Shown piece by piece: positions 1-11,502 of a DNA stretch of 64,000 nucleotides. The notes below the pieces were generated by a model that ran no database searches, had not been told where the DNA came from, and saw only the letters and a list, made by a program, of their open reading frames with translations. The stretch's first letter is position 1. Every line of letters begins with the position of its first letter. Both the position numbers and the translations under genes were made by a program. Location of the stretch: the NCBI GenBank assembly GCA_050084985.1, contig JBITNC010000001.1:72106001-72170000 (forward strand), written 5' to 3'. The DNA is from Nageia nagi (lineage: Eukaryota > Pinophyta).

Positions 1-62
1 TCATTTAGGAAGTCTAAATATAATTTATTAAATAAATAATAAATCATTTTTATGCATCTACA
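1..62 (-). repeat. 3' LTR (right end only) of the tandem gypsy-like array
   Basis: These bases match the right ends of the LTRs at 8,793-9,536 and 17,599-18,316. All three share a block with two TTTATTAAATAAA-like runs and then a CATCTACA/TCTACA edge. Directly to the right is TTTTTCCCCTCTTTTGATATG, which read on the minus strand is a polypurine tract. This is therefore the start (5' edge, minus strand) of a 3' LTR whose remainder lies outside the window. Confidence 0.75.
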
Positions 63-2000
63 TTTTTCCCCTCTTTTGATATGAAATTAAAAGCATTGAA
101 ATTACATAATCCAAAGAAGTTTAGAGAATAGTAGAAAAATTTAAATAGTAAAGTGGGCTTCCCTTTTTTAATCGATATGCTAAGTATGATATGTCATCTA
201 CCCCATTTTGGTCTTGTACTTCCCCTTGCTCTAGGTTCTTTAGGGAATTAAGCCAAAAATCAAAGTCCCTGTATGAGGAGAGCATATCTATGTGAATCCT
301 ACTCTCCCATACAACACATTTTAAAGAACAATCCAACATAATACCCACATATATCAATCCCATTAAATAATAATCAATTGAAAGAGAAAGGATGAAATAA
401 ATATGATATCCATTGTGTCACTATGGCTGATGCGACTCATAGTTCTAATTAACCATGACATTTAATAAATCAAGTTGAGGTCCTTCTTAATATCCCAAGC
501 TTGAAATAACCATGATTATCAATATGATGAGGTTCTTTTTAATGCCTCAAGCTTGGAATAACCTATAATTTATAAGATATTTTTCTCATGGAGTGACCAT
601 GGCCTTGAAAATATTTGTTAGCATAACATTGAACAATATCATTTGATTCCCAAAGAACTACCAAATATTCAATTATTTATTGGCCTTACATATCAATATT
701 GTACATTTAATCATATTGAATTATTTGATTTCATTGATTGTAAAGAAAAATCACATCATTGATAGCATGAATTTCCTAGAATATGTCAATCATATATTTT
801 GCAATTTTATTCATCACTTCCATAGCAAGACATATTTGTGAGATAATGGTATTTTTAATCAGATATTCAATAAATTGTAGCATAACCTATTTGTAAGGAA
901 TTTGATGTAAACATACACTTCTAGCCACATGGGAATAGTAAAATGAGATTTGTAAATTTTAATGGTATTCAATTGAAAGTGATAAATGACTTTTTTCCTC
1001 ATAAAATCATGAAATAACATTTCCATACTATATAATATTTAGCAAGTAAGAAATACTTTTGACCAATTTAGACTTGATATGCATTTTATCCATTTAGCAA
1101 CCATATAATAATGATAATAATGATTTTGATCCCTTAAGACTATGAAAAGATAATCCATATTTGAAAGAACACATAATGTTACTTATTTCATGCCATTGAC
1201 TACATCATATCAAAGGAATTATACTTCAAGAAAAATAGAGCACTCAATAGGCATGGAAAAGTAATTATTTAGATATTCATTTTTGCATAATCATACCCTA
1301 ATATAGAAATAAATATTTTACATCTATTTTTAAGTAAATCCATTTTTTTAGGTTAAAAATTACCATGTTTTGATCATGCAACATCTTTTGAATTCATCTA
1401 TATTGATTTGGAAAATTAGATATTGAACATAGCCTTTTAATTGATTACTAATTTTGCATAAAATACACTAGTGGTAGTGTCCAGTTAATAGTAATTAATA
1501 TTAAAAATGGAGCATAGATAATTTCCTTGCAAATGTATAATGTAATCTATGCAAATAACAATGTTTATCTTTTCCAATCATCATTCATTGAATTACTCAT
1601 TAATTTTATGTTTTGAAGCCATTAGCAATGCGAATTTGGCATAATTAGTTTTTAGAAAAGAAACCACTTGTAATTAAAATATTTTCAACCATTTTTTCCA
1701 CATTAATTATCATTTTCCAAGCATAAAATTTGATATTCAAAAAGGGCATTCGCTTGCTAGGTTTAATGAAAATATTTTAATAAAAAGGAGGTTTAGAGGA
1801 GGGGGGAGTTGACCTATCATTTTTACCTTCTCATTTTGTTGTATGAGATTTGTGAGGACTATGCAATGTATCCTTGACCATTAGATTCAACCATCTCTCC
1901 TAATTTCCATCATTTGTATTACTTCTTGGACTTTTATTTTTATCACCTAGCTAACATGGGAAACTAGGATTGACATTTGATGGAAAGGCCCTTGCCTAGG
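63..2000. other. Non-coding 3' region of internal A
   Basis: There is no supported gene here. Bases 63-1,345 are repeated, with many substitutions, at 9,537-10,847, so this is the conserved 3' untranslated end of the family next to the polypurine tract. From about 1,345 to 2,000 the sequence is specific to copy A. It includes a purine-rich run at 1,779-1,811 on the plus strand. Confidence 0.6.
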
Positions 2001-2021
2001 AAAAGGGGACATGTGGTAGAA

Positions 2022-2030
2022 TATATATAG
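2022..2030 (+). promoter_or_regulatory. Candidate TATA box for the antisense PMD gene
   Basis: TATATATAG lies about 310 bp upstream of the first recognisable PMD residues. It follows an ACATGTGG (G-box-like) sequence at about 2,009-2,016. Position and strand suit a promoter for the plus-strand gene. In AT-rich DNA such a motif can be chance. Confidence 0.35.
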
Positions 2031-2335
2031 AGCTTACCATTTGTGCATGAGGTTAGATTTATTTACTATTATTTTATTTTTTATAAAATGTTTGTAATTT
2101 ACCCCCATACAAAACCTTAGGGCTTCCTCATTTAGGTCGTTTAAGAGTGTATTTTTCTCCCAATGAGGTCCTTTTATTTTTGTTGCCTAAGTTTGTAAGT
2201 TTTTTCCATTTGTAGTTTGATTATTCATATGAATGATTATTTTTTATGATCACAAGATTGTAAAGTTCATATTTGGGTTGCACCCCTACCTACACTAGCT
2301 TTAGAGAAGGCATGGGGATGGCAATGAACAAATCA

Positions 2336-4098
2336 TGAGGATGATATCCTCATACAATATGGACTGAATGATTTGGTAATCACTAGGCACATCCAATAAG
2401 ACATACCTCTTCTCACAACCCTAGTAGAAAAGGTAGGATCAAAACACTAACTCATTCCACATACCCTTAGGTCAAATGATAGTCACCCTACTAGATGTTT
2501 ATATAATATATGAGATTTCCATTCAAGGTTGACTAGTTCATCAAGTCAAAGTTCTAGATAATAATGAGAGGCAATGGATTTCATAGTGGTTGATAAGGAA
2601 GGAGGATCATGATTGGGTACATATGACTTCCTACCTTATCAAGGTATGCAAATTTTCCACCATCAGATGAAACTTGAGGCTTCTCATTGCCTCTATCATC
2701 ATTACATACCTATTCCCAAAAAAGAGTATCTCTTAATTTCCACTCAATCTGGTTTGGTTAGTTTAGGAGATATATACCTATGGAATATAGTTTACATGTG
2801 CATATTTAGTTTTGGTCCAACTCTATAAGGATATCTACATTTTTATGAGTGTTGATAAGTTCAACATCATAATAGCCCACATAGGTCTCCTTAAGATATA
2901 GGCATATGATAAGATTATCATCATTCAACCTATAGGATTAGAGAGAGTAAGGGATGATCCCTCTGATATTGCATTGACCTTATGGGTATCTCAAGCATGT
3001 AAGTATAGGAACCTATAGATGTTAGAGGCTAAACATAGAGAGATAGATGTACTACAGCTTCAATATGTGATTTGGGAATCTTATACAGATTTTATCTAGG
3101 ATGATAATGCCCATTAGCTTTTTGGGGTGAGGAAACCTTAATTCCTCTATACCTAGAGGAAGTTGGTGGAGCCATACTTGCCCCATTAAATTTTGAGATA
3201 TTTTGGGATTCAGTAGGGTATTCCTCCTACACTTATATACTATCATTAATACAAGATGGAGAGGGATGCTCCACCAGGAGCATAGATTACACCAACTTGG
3301 GTGATCATTTGAGAGAAGCCTAGGATATTGGATTCTTTTATGGACATATCCATGGTACCCAACACTACAAGGAGGTTCATAGTATGGTGGGACATATTGA
3401 ATCTAGTCCTATTAGGTATGGATGATGATGAGGAGGAGGAGGAGGAGATGGCAACAACATCTAAGGAGTCTTCATATGAAGACCCATAGTAGGTTGAAAA
3501 TCCCATGCATAACATTCTCATGCAAATACCACTAGCTATGGTAGCACCAAGACCAACATGAAGATTGATAGCCCTAACCAAGGCCATGCCACTAGTGACA
3601 ATAGGTAACATACATGTTCATTTGTTTCCTTTTTGGATAGTGGTTTACAAGGTTAAGAAAATTGACATGTGAAATTTTTTTATTTATATGATAGAGTCTC
3701 ACACAAATTATAGCTTTAGAGGTTAATTTTGATAGGCTTAAACCTCTCAAGGCATAGGTAGCCACTTTACATGCTACACTAGCACCTAGGGATGCATAGA
3801 TTGCATCCATAGAGCAATCTCTTAAGAGCTTGTACCAGAGGGTGGACATGCCTCCACCAAATTAGAAGTGGTCATTCATCTAGGGGTTGATGAACAATAT
3901 TGATCACAAGTATTAGGATATCATCATTTTGAACAAGAAATATGAGAGGGAAAAGACTTTGTTGACAACCCATGGGATTAGTACTAGCTATGTATCAAGT
4001 GGGGTTAGTTTGTTGAGACATAGTAATGATTCTAGGAGGACATCTAGGCCCAATCACACTGGTAGTAGTGCACAACACTAGTTTTGTACATGGACCCA

Positions 4099-4100
<2 letters not shown>
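2336..4100 (+). pseudogene. Decayed plant mobile domain (PMD, aminotransferase-like) gene, antisense to its retroelement
   Basis: The plus strand keeps a long quasi-open frame, mainly one frame from about 2,461 to 3,700 with shifts near 2,450 and 3,700. Interruptions are mostly TAG, with some TGA and TAA. The N-terminal part reads YGLNDLVITRHIQ, LLTTLVEK, NTNSFHIPLGQMIVTLLDV and EISIQG. This is the PMD order 'LxxLxxxIQxDxPLxTxLVExW...THxFHxPxGEMTxTLxDV...LxIxG'. Further on come DPSDIALTLW, VIWESYTDFI and LPH-ILRYFGIQ-GIPP, like the PMD C-terminal 'YxPxRVxRQFGxxQxIP' block. Then come an acidic DDDEEEEEE run (3,421-3,447) and a coiled-coil-like tail (about 3,719-3,960). PMD proteins occur both as plant nuclear proteins (MAIN/MAIL family) and inside transposable elements. 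Here the gene lies between gag and the 3' LTR on the opposite strand, as antisense ORFs do in some Tat elements. It is clearly dead. Confidence 0.72.

Positions 4101-4176
<76 letters not shown>
4101..4176. repeat. (AT)38 microsatellite
   Basis: An uninterrupted AT dinucleotide run lies directly after the decayed C-terminal part of the PMD frame. The apparent Ile-Tyr repeat peptide across it is an artefact of the microsatellite. Confidence 0.97.
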
Positions 4177-4181
<5 letters not shown>

Positions 4182-6458
4182 CTTAATCTTATGTTAAATA
4201 TGATTTAATGTTGTTAGTTTTTGTTATAACTTTATTTTATGTTTAATTCATGGTTTGTTTTATGTTTGACAATTTGATACAATTTTTTAACCCTAATTAA
4301 CAAATTACATATTTTTCATTCACTAATCACTATAAAAATGGATTCTAAAGAACACACACACCCATACATTATATGTAAAATAAACATAAATTAAGCAATT
4401 TTACAACTATATTCAATTTCAACCCCCTATATGCAATTTACAAAATGAAATAAACACAAGATCTTTAGGTACCATATGTAAGCAATAATGAACATGGGAG
4501 ATTTTTTCTATGTTAATGAATGCAAAAACTCATTCTACTCTCCCAAAATGGTTCAATAGATGACAAAGAATCAAGGAATACTATCATTTTTAACTTTGGT
4601 TTAGGAAAGGCACATTGTTAGCAGCCCAAAAATAGTTGCACACCATGAGCACCATGGGTTTTGACATTTTGAAAAGGAAAATGTATGATGAATTTTTTCA
4701 AAACATGCCCAAAAAGTGAAAGAAATAATGAAATAGCCCATATGACTACAAATAATACACACTTTCCTCCCATACAATAACTTACCTATTATACACTATA
4801 ATTTGAAATTTTTGAATTTAAGCAATAACTTTGCATACATGGGAAGGTTTTGCAACCCATACATAGTTTTCATATGTAGGTAAGAAAATAGGTGCCTTTA
4901 TAGTAGTGTATCTCATGCCATTAGCTACATGCAAACAATTATGCACTCCATTAGCGATACTTATTCCATGATCTCCACCACCATGGCTATGTCTGACTTG
5001 TTACCACTATTTCCTGCATCCACTCCTATTAGAGAAATAATAACTCATTCAATATGAAGTACTTATATAACTAATGAAACCTTTTATTTTTTTAATTGTC
5101 CTTGGTAATAGGATTCATTTTAAGATCCCTTTTTTAAAACTAACTTGGAAAAGTTTAAGCGAATCAAATTTGTAGGTAAGGTGATTTTAAAAAAATTGTA
5201 AAACTTATAAAGTGAATTTGAAGCTAAAAAAATCATATAGATTTTTTTGATAAATTTAAAGAGTTTTGTTGTATTATGCTATCAATTGATAGCAGTATGC
5301 TACCAAGCGATAGTAGTATGCTACCAGGAGTTAGAAGTATGCTACCATGATGTCAATTGAGCTATAAAAGACCAATAAAATGGATCCCAATCACATAATA
5401 TAAATGTAATATTATGGAAGAAACTTGCAAAATGATACTCTTCTCATTATTGAATTCACACTACTTCAAGAGAATACAATCCATCATATAGCAACCAAAA
5501 AACTAGAGAAACCCTAATGTAACCCTAAAATCATCATTTTCTAAAAATAACTAAAAATAAAAATGAGTTGTATTGAGCCCAAAATTTTCATGCACATCCA
5601 TATTACCATAATAAATCTTAATTTAAAATATTGAGACTCAACTAAATGTATAACAAAAGATATTAAAGTTCTAAAATGCAAAAAAGCCTGAAATTCTTGA
5701 GAACATAAAGCAAAAGCTAATTTTAGGATGCTACATGGAGGAGTTAGGTCTCAAAAATATGATTTTTGAAGGATTTTTAATAATAGAGTTAATTTATATG
5801 TAGAACATGCATACAAAATCATATTTTAAATTTCAAGGAAAATAGACATCATGGTCAAAAGTTATGGCTTTGGCAAGGTGCCTCATATTGGGCAGTAGCA
5901 AGAAATTTGCTACAAAGTGGAAATAATTTGCTATCAAGAAGCAATATTATGTTATTAGGTGGTAATAGCATGATATCAAATGGTAGCAATTTTCTAACAT
6001 ATGCTAGCAGTTTGCTACTAGACAGTAATAGTAGGTAATAGAATGCCACTAGGAGGTAGTAGGATACCATTAGGTGGTAGCAGGATGGCATTGGGTGGTA
6101 GCTTCTATGCAATAGTAGCTTGTTACCATTTGAAGGTAGAATCTCATAATTCTAAGACAACATGCTACCATTCAAAGGAAGACTACTACTATCTTTAAAA
6201 CATGCTACCATAAGGTATTTATATAGGGCAAGTTAATAAAAAAATATATAATAATTTGTAATTTCAAGGTGAAGTGGGCTATTTATTATTTTAAAATATT
6301 TTTGATTTAATAAAAATTTAATTTAAAATTTAAATTTGACTTAGTGACTTAGGCTGAAAAAAAATAATAAAAAAAATTTTGGCAACACGGGTATTGTTCT
6401 AACCCAAAAAATTTGTCATTTTCCATTTTTAGAATTTCTCAAATTTACTTAGTAGCAG
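4177..6458. other. Non-coding middle of internal A with a degenerate minisatellite
   Basis: The position between gag and the antisense gene is where pol would be expected, but I see no pol motif in any frame. The content is AT-rich. Bases 5,265-5,350 and 5,885-6,215 hold recurring TGCTACC and GGTAGCA words. Confidence 0.5.
5265..6215. repeat. Degenerate GGTAGCA / TGCTACC minisatellite in two clusters
   Basis: At 5,265-5,350 and 5,885-6,215 the words TGCTACCA, GGTAGCA, TAGTAGG and TTGCTAC recur about every 15-30 bp in both orientations. GGTAGCA and TGCTACC are reverse complements, so the stretch is a mixed direct and inverted array that could fold into hairpins. The gap 5,351-5,884 lacks the pattern. 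Confidence 0.6.
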
Positions 6459-8677
6459 TTATTCATAACTAAAATGATCCTTTATTGTTAAGGGATTTGT
6501 AAATATATTTGATTTTCCATTATCATGGTATATAGGCCCATATTCTACTTTAGTATAATCATCTATCCAAATAGCTTTCTTGTCAATGAAATCCTAAATG
6601 ATGTCTCTTACGAACCTACAATTTCTTGTTAAGTATCTTGGTATCCTATGATAATAGAAAAATTCTTCATATCTATAATTTTTAGGAACACCATTATGAA
6701 AGTGATGTTGAACCATTAGTGGAAGCTCAATAAATTCTTCTTTTAATAACACATTAATAATATTATCAATAGTATCAGTTAGCTTTGTAAATCTTCTTTG
6801 TGGTTTATTATTGTTCCTATTAATATTAGTTGTAGAAAATTCATTTTTCTTTGCATATACTTGAGGTTTCTTTTTATTTAAATGAGGTTTATGTTTTGTT
6901 TCATACATTGGATTATTTCAATAATAGTTCTTATAATTTTGGTTGATATAATCTTATTCTTTAAGAAAAATATCTATCATTCCAGTTAATGTTAATACAT
7001 GATTAATGATAACCAGTAATTTATATGTAGGCAATAAAGCATTTATAAAAATATCTTTTAAATATTACTCAAGTTTAAAGAATTTATTTGCATTTTCTTT
7101 CCATACATTCACAAAAATTAGATAAACATTGGTTAAGTAATTGCTTAATTTTACACAAATCTTTGAATTGAACCTTTTCTATAATATTATATTTAAAGTT
7201 TCTCAAAAATTCATGTTTATCAATGCTATTTTCAAGAAGAGTAAAATACCATTTCAATGCATTATCATTTAAGCTACTTAAAAATAATTTTATAAGCATA
7301 TCTCTATCATGAACATATTCAATAGCTTCCTCTTGAAATTTTTTAACATGCATTTTTGGATCTTGCAAACCATCAAACTTTTGTAAATTTCACACTTTTC
7401 TTACTAGCAATTAATTTAGAAATAATACAATCAATCAATGGACACTTAAAACAAAATAAAAATCCTTTTCATTATCAACTTATAATTTTTTTTTTATTTT
7501 CTCAATCCTTTCATGCATTGTCTTTCCATTATTTGGCACTATAGGAATTTGCTTTGGTTGTTGGTTTTGTACTATAGGTATATTACCCTTCGAGGGAGGT
7601 GGAGGGGTTTATAGTGGTGCATTGCTAATTTAAGAGGGAGTTTTATTTTTTTCCTTTCTCATTTCATCCTCTTGAAGTTACAAAAATGGCCTAATTCTAT
7701 GTAGTTTTTCATATTCAATTTTTTCAACCAATTCTAATATAAATGCTAGTTGTTGTTCTTCATTAGCCTTTTGAAAGTAATCATCTTCTTGAGTATCAAA
7801 AAGAGCATCAAGTTTTATCTCATTCTCTTCTTTTGACCAACCAGAATTATGTTCATAAGCATTATTAATTATAGTAAAAAGTTATTTAATAATATATACT
7901 ATAGTTTCATCATTAACTAACCTACCCTTACCTTTGGCCCTATTAGAATATTCAGGGAGTGTACTTGGATGATGATTGTTGAATTGAGATACCAAGTGTT
8001 CAAACTCAACCTTGTTTTTCTCATTTACCTCTTCAATTACCACTTTATTATGAGGGTTTGGTACCTTTTCTTTCATGCTTTTAGCATCATATGAATAGTC
8101 TTACACACCATTATCGATGTCATTATTTGTAGCAAAGAATCCATTTTCAAATCTTGCATTTTCATAAGAGAAAAAACTATTTGAGGATTGCAACATTATC
8201 TATCCTACTTCCTACAACTCAATTTCTTAAGATATCAATAACCTATTCAAAATTACTATTAAGATAACACTCCAATTTCTCTTTATTAGATAGCAATTCC
8301 TTTATTGATCTAACATGGATAGGAATTCTATCTAACTCTTCAATTTCAAAATCACTATCAGAAGTATCATTTTAGATTCCCAAACTTACATCTTCAAAAT
8401 CATAATCATCAATAGTCATTTTAAACTTATTAGGAGTTTTTCCAATAATATTAATCTATTTTCTAGAACTTGTAAATTTAGTATCATTATCCACATTAGT
8501 ATCCATTCTATCATTGAGATCAGGATCTTATATAAGTAAATTAGGGTTATGCCTAATACTTCTCTTGATCTCATAAAAATCGACCTTACTTTTAGAAGCC
8601 CTAGGTTGCTCTTCATTAATATTAATCTTTGGAATATAAGAAACATAAACTTGAGTTTTATCATTTTTTCAATCCAT
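6459..8677 (-). pseudogene. Decayed gag of internal A
   Basis: This would encode the retroelement Gag, the structural protein that packages element RNA in cytoplasmic particles. Reading from 8,677 leftward there is an acidic N-terminal part (MTIDDYDFEDVS near 8,419, then SDSDFEIEELD). A charged linker follows at 7,880-8,076. The Gag capsid-like block at 7,084-7,368 contains KKFQEEAIEY, LIKLFLSSLNDNALKWYF and NSIDKHEFL. A C-terminal knuckle-like block at about 6,594-6,680 has YHRIPRYLTRNC, and its frame continues to a TAA at 6,459-6,461. The blocks lie in different frames, so several indels have occurred, and single stops interrupt each block. In the Tat lineage the knuckle is the variant C-x2-H form, which fits. 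No protease follows it, unlike a standard gag-pol. Confidence 0.75.
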
Positions 8678-8780
8678 CACCCTAAGCAACTCGAGTAAGG
8701 AAAGAGATAATAGTGCAAATGAATTCATAGCTCCTAAGAAGAGATGCCCTAGAAACGATTCTAGGTGTGTAAGAATGTCA

Positions 8781-8792
8781 AGTTCACCAAAA
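8781..8792 (-). other. Primer-binding-site-like motif of internal A
   Basis: The minus strand reads TTTTGGTGAACT directly after the 5' LTR edge (LTR end TACA). The same TTTTGGTGAAC core adjoins the LTR of the Tat element at 45,795-45,806, and TGGTGAACC occurs at 31,600. The tRNA was not identified. Confidence 0.55.
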
Positions 8793-9536
8793 TGTATACC
8801 TTAAATTATCTAAAATATGAATATACATAGTAAATAAATCTATATATGATATAAGAAGAAATAGATAATGTACACTATATCAAATTACAATAAATATACA
8901 TGAAACATATGAACCTAATATGAAGTGTATATACAATCCTCAACAACAAATAGCAATAAATCTTCTAAGGATTGGGATCAAATTCATGGTGAGTTCACAA
9001 TAGATTTTTATGTGCATGAATCAATAGCTTGAAGACCAAAATATAGAACCCTCCATCTATAAGATGCATGCTATCAATGGCCTAAGAAAAGTACATTATC
9101 TACTACATAAGATATACCAAATTGCGTTGTGTACAAGAGACAAAAATTTTCAGAGCTCAAATTGTAACAATTCTCATAATAGTTGGCATCTAAAGACAAC
9201 TTAGCTTGATGAAGACTGTGATTGACAACCACCTATGAAAGTTCTTATCACATAAAAGGGTTTCAATATATGTAAGTTAGCCTATTCCACTTGCATATAT
9301 AGCCTACAAAGACATATAGAGGAGTGAAGGCCTACCTCTAGCAATAATATAATCATTGTTATATTCAAGATATTTCAAAACATGAATCATAATAAATGAT
9401 ATAGAATTTAATATAATACATGGTATTGCATTGTAATATCAACTTTATCTTAAAATTTTCAATATTACAATAAGTCATTTAAGAAGTCTAAATATGATTT
9501 ATTAAATAAATAATAAATCATTTTTAGGTGTCTACA
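8793..9536 (-). repeat. Shared LTR (5' LTR of copy A, 3' LTR of copy B), 744 bp
   Basis: The LTR has TG...CA edges: TGTATACC at the left on the plus strand and TGTCTACA at the right. It aligns along its length with 17,599-18,316 (718 bp), and its right end aligns with 1-62. On the left it adjoins the A primer site. On the right it adjoins TTTTTCCCCTCTTGAG, a minus-strand polypurine tract for copy B. One LTR therefore serves two internal regions. A TATA-like TATATATG lies on the minus strand near 9,290-9,300. Confidence 0.82.
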
Positions 9537-10860
9537 TTTTTCCCCTCTTGAGATATGAGATGAAAAGCATTGAAGTTACATAATCCAAAAAAATTTAGAT
9601 AAGAGAATAAAATTTTTAATAGTAAAGTGGAATTCCCTTTTTTGATTGATATGTTGAGTATGATATATCATCTAACCCCTTTTGATCTTGCATTTATCCT
9701 TGCTCTAGCTTGTTTGGAGAATCAAGCTAAAAATTAGATTCCCTATATGAGGAGAGCATCTCTATGTGAATCCTACTCTCTTGGACATACCTTTTTAAGA
9801 ACAATCCAATATAATACCCATAAAGATCATATCTCATTAAATAATAAGCAATTGAAAGAGTAAGAATGAAATAAATATGATATCCATTATATCATTATGG
9901 CCAATGTGACTCATAGTTCTATTTAACCATGACATTTAGACTATTATTGTTGCAACTCATAGTTTATGAATATCAAACTAATGAGGTCCATTTTAATGCC
10001 CCAAGCTTGGAATAATCATGATTATCAAGCTAATGAGGTACCTTTTAATACCTCAAGCTTGGAATGGCTTGTAATTTATAATATATTTTTCTCATGGAGT
10101 GATTGTGACCTTGAAAATATTTGTTAGCATAACATTGAACAATATCATTTGATTCCTAAAGAAATACCAAATATTTGAATAGTTATTGGCCTTACATATA
10201 AATATTGTACATTTGATCACATTAAGTTATTTGATTTCATTAATTTTTAAAGCAAAACCCATCATTAAGAGCATGAATTTCATAGAATATATCAATCATG
10301 TCTTTTGCAATTTTATTCATCACTTTCATAACAAGACATATTTGTGAGATAATGGTATTTTTAATTAGATATTCAATAAATTGTAGCATGCCTTGTTTGT
10401 AAGGAATTTGATATAAACATACACCACTAGTAGCATGGGAATAGTCAAATCATATCGATAAATTTTAATGATATTCAATTGAAAGTGATAAGTGACATTT
10501 TGCCCCATAAAATCATAAAATAATATTTCCATACTATATAATATTTAGCATGTAAGCAATAATTTGACCAATTTAGACTTGATATGCATTTTTTCCATAT
10601 AGGAACCATATAATCATGATAGTAATTATTTTGATCCCTTAAGACTATTAAAATATAATCCATATTTGAAAGAACCCATAATGTTACTTATTTCATGTCG
10701 TTGATTGCATGATATCAATGGAATTATACTTCATGAAAAATAACACACTCAATTAGGATGGAAAAGTAATTATTCATATATTCATTTTTGAATAATCATA
10801 CCATAACACAAAAATAAATATTTGGCATCTATTTTTAATTAAATCCAACCTATATGAAAT
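9537..10860. other. Non-coding 3' region of internal B
   Basis: This is the diverged copy of 63-1,345. The alignment fades at 10,847, where copy B goes directly into the gag-like remnant and copy A continues toward the PMD gene. No gene is supported. Confidence 0.6.
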
Positions 10861-10869
10861 GCATAATGA

Positions 10870-11502
10870 GAAATTATAATGAACTAATGGGTGGTGGAAC
10901 TACCACTAGCAATGCAATCTTTTTTGTGTTTCTTTAATGTTTTATCATTGTGAGCATCGATTATTAATTTATTAATTATATTATTTAAATTAATTAAATC
11001 AATTTTGTCACCTGAAAACCTTTTGATATCATCTATAAAGAAATCAAGGATTTCCACTTTGACTTAATATTCTTTAGGGGACCATTCTTTTTGCTTTCTA
11101 ATTTCCTATAACTGAATCTCAACTACATCTAATTGAATTGAAACTTTTCATGTGCTTCGCTTATCAAATTTTTCATTTTTTACCTTTGATGGTGGATCAA
11201 ATTTTATGATGTGGGAATCCTATTTAGGTTTTTATATGGTGTGGGAATCCTATGGTTTCAAGGTTTCCTATGGTATTACTTTTCACCAATATTATTGTGG
11301 TTTGATTGTTGAGGTTGAGTTTGAATTTGAGGTTTATGTTGTAGTTTAGGTTGAGATTTTTTACTATTTTGTTGATTTTGTATTTCATCTTTCTTAAATT
11401 TTTGCATACAATATTGTTTTGCATATGGATCTTCTAATAATGTATTTACTTCTTTCCTTAGAAATGTGTTTAAAACAAGATCAGTATAAATGCCTAAGAT
11501 CA
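10870..11502 (-). pseudogene. C-terminal part of the gag-like frame of internal B
   Basis: On the minus strand from 11,502 leftward the frame reads YTDLVLNTFLRKEVNTLLED, then a lysine- and glutamine-rich stretch (about 11,276-11,400, PKLQHKPQIQTQPQQ). After that come fragments separated by stops and shifts. The basic, Gln-rich composition fits a Gag nucleic-acid-binding tail, but I see no knuckle. It does not resemble the gag of internal A. The frame runs without shift into 16,656-17,085 once the copia element and one copy of its target duplication are ignored. Confidence 0.5.

Larger units (their letters stand above)
63..8792 (-). mobile_element. Internal region A: gag-only gypsy-like retroelement with an antisense PMD gene
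   Basis: The region lies between a polypurine tract at 63-80 (minus-strand purine run) and a primer-site-like motif at 8,781-8,792 (minus strand TTTTGGTGAACT) next to the LTR at 8,793. It contains a decayed gag (6,459-8,677, minus) and a decayed plant-mobile-domain gene (2,336-4,100, plus). I found no protease, RT, RNase H or integrase motif on either strand. It therefore looks non-autonomous. The gag has the variant zinc-knuckle context (YHR...NC followed by an I-I-x-D-x-I-D stretch) seen in Tat-lineage gag proteins, which suggests a Tat-related parent. The lineage is inference; the LTR-PPT-gag-PBS order is visible. Confidence 0.75.

Noticed and set aside
1779-1811. Plus-strand purine run followed by TGACC, resembling a polypurine tract and LTR start
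   Set aside because: No matching second LTR was found, and the surrounding DNA fits the upstream region of the antisense gene better.
3246-3849. Two minus-strand open frames of 121 and 85 codons
   Set aside because: They lie opposite the PMD pseudogene. The Ser run is the complement of its acidic GAT/GAG run, and no motif is present.
4026-4208. Open frame with a long Ile-Tyr repeat
   Set aside because: It is a translation of the (AT)38 microsatellite.
5855-6112. Minus-strand 85-codon frame rich in Leu and Tyr
   Set aside because: It is produced by the GGTAGCA minisatellite, with no start context or motif.
11152-11349. Plus-strand 65-codon frame
   Set aside because: It is the complement of the Gln/Lys-rich gag-like frame on the minus strand.
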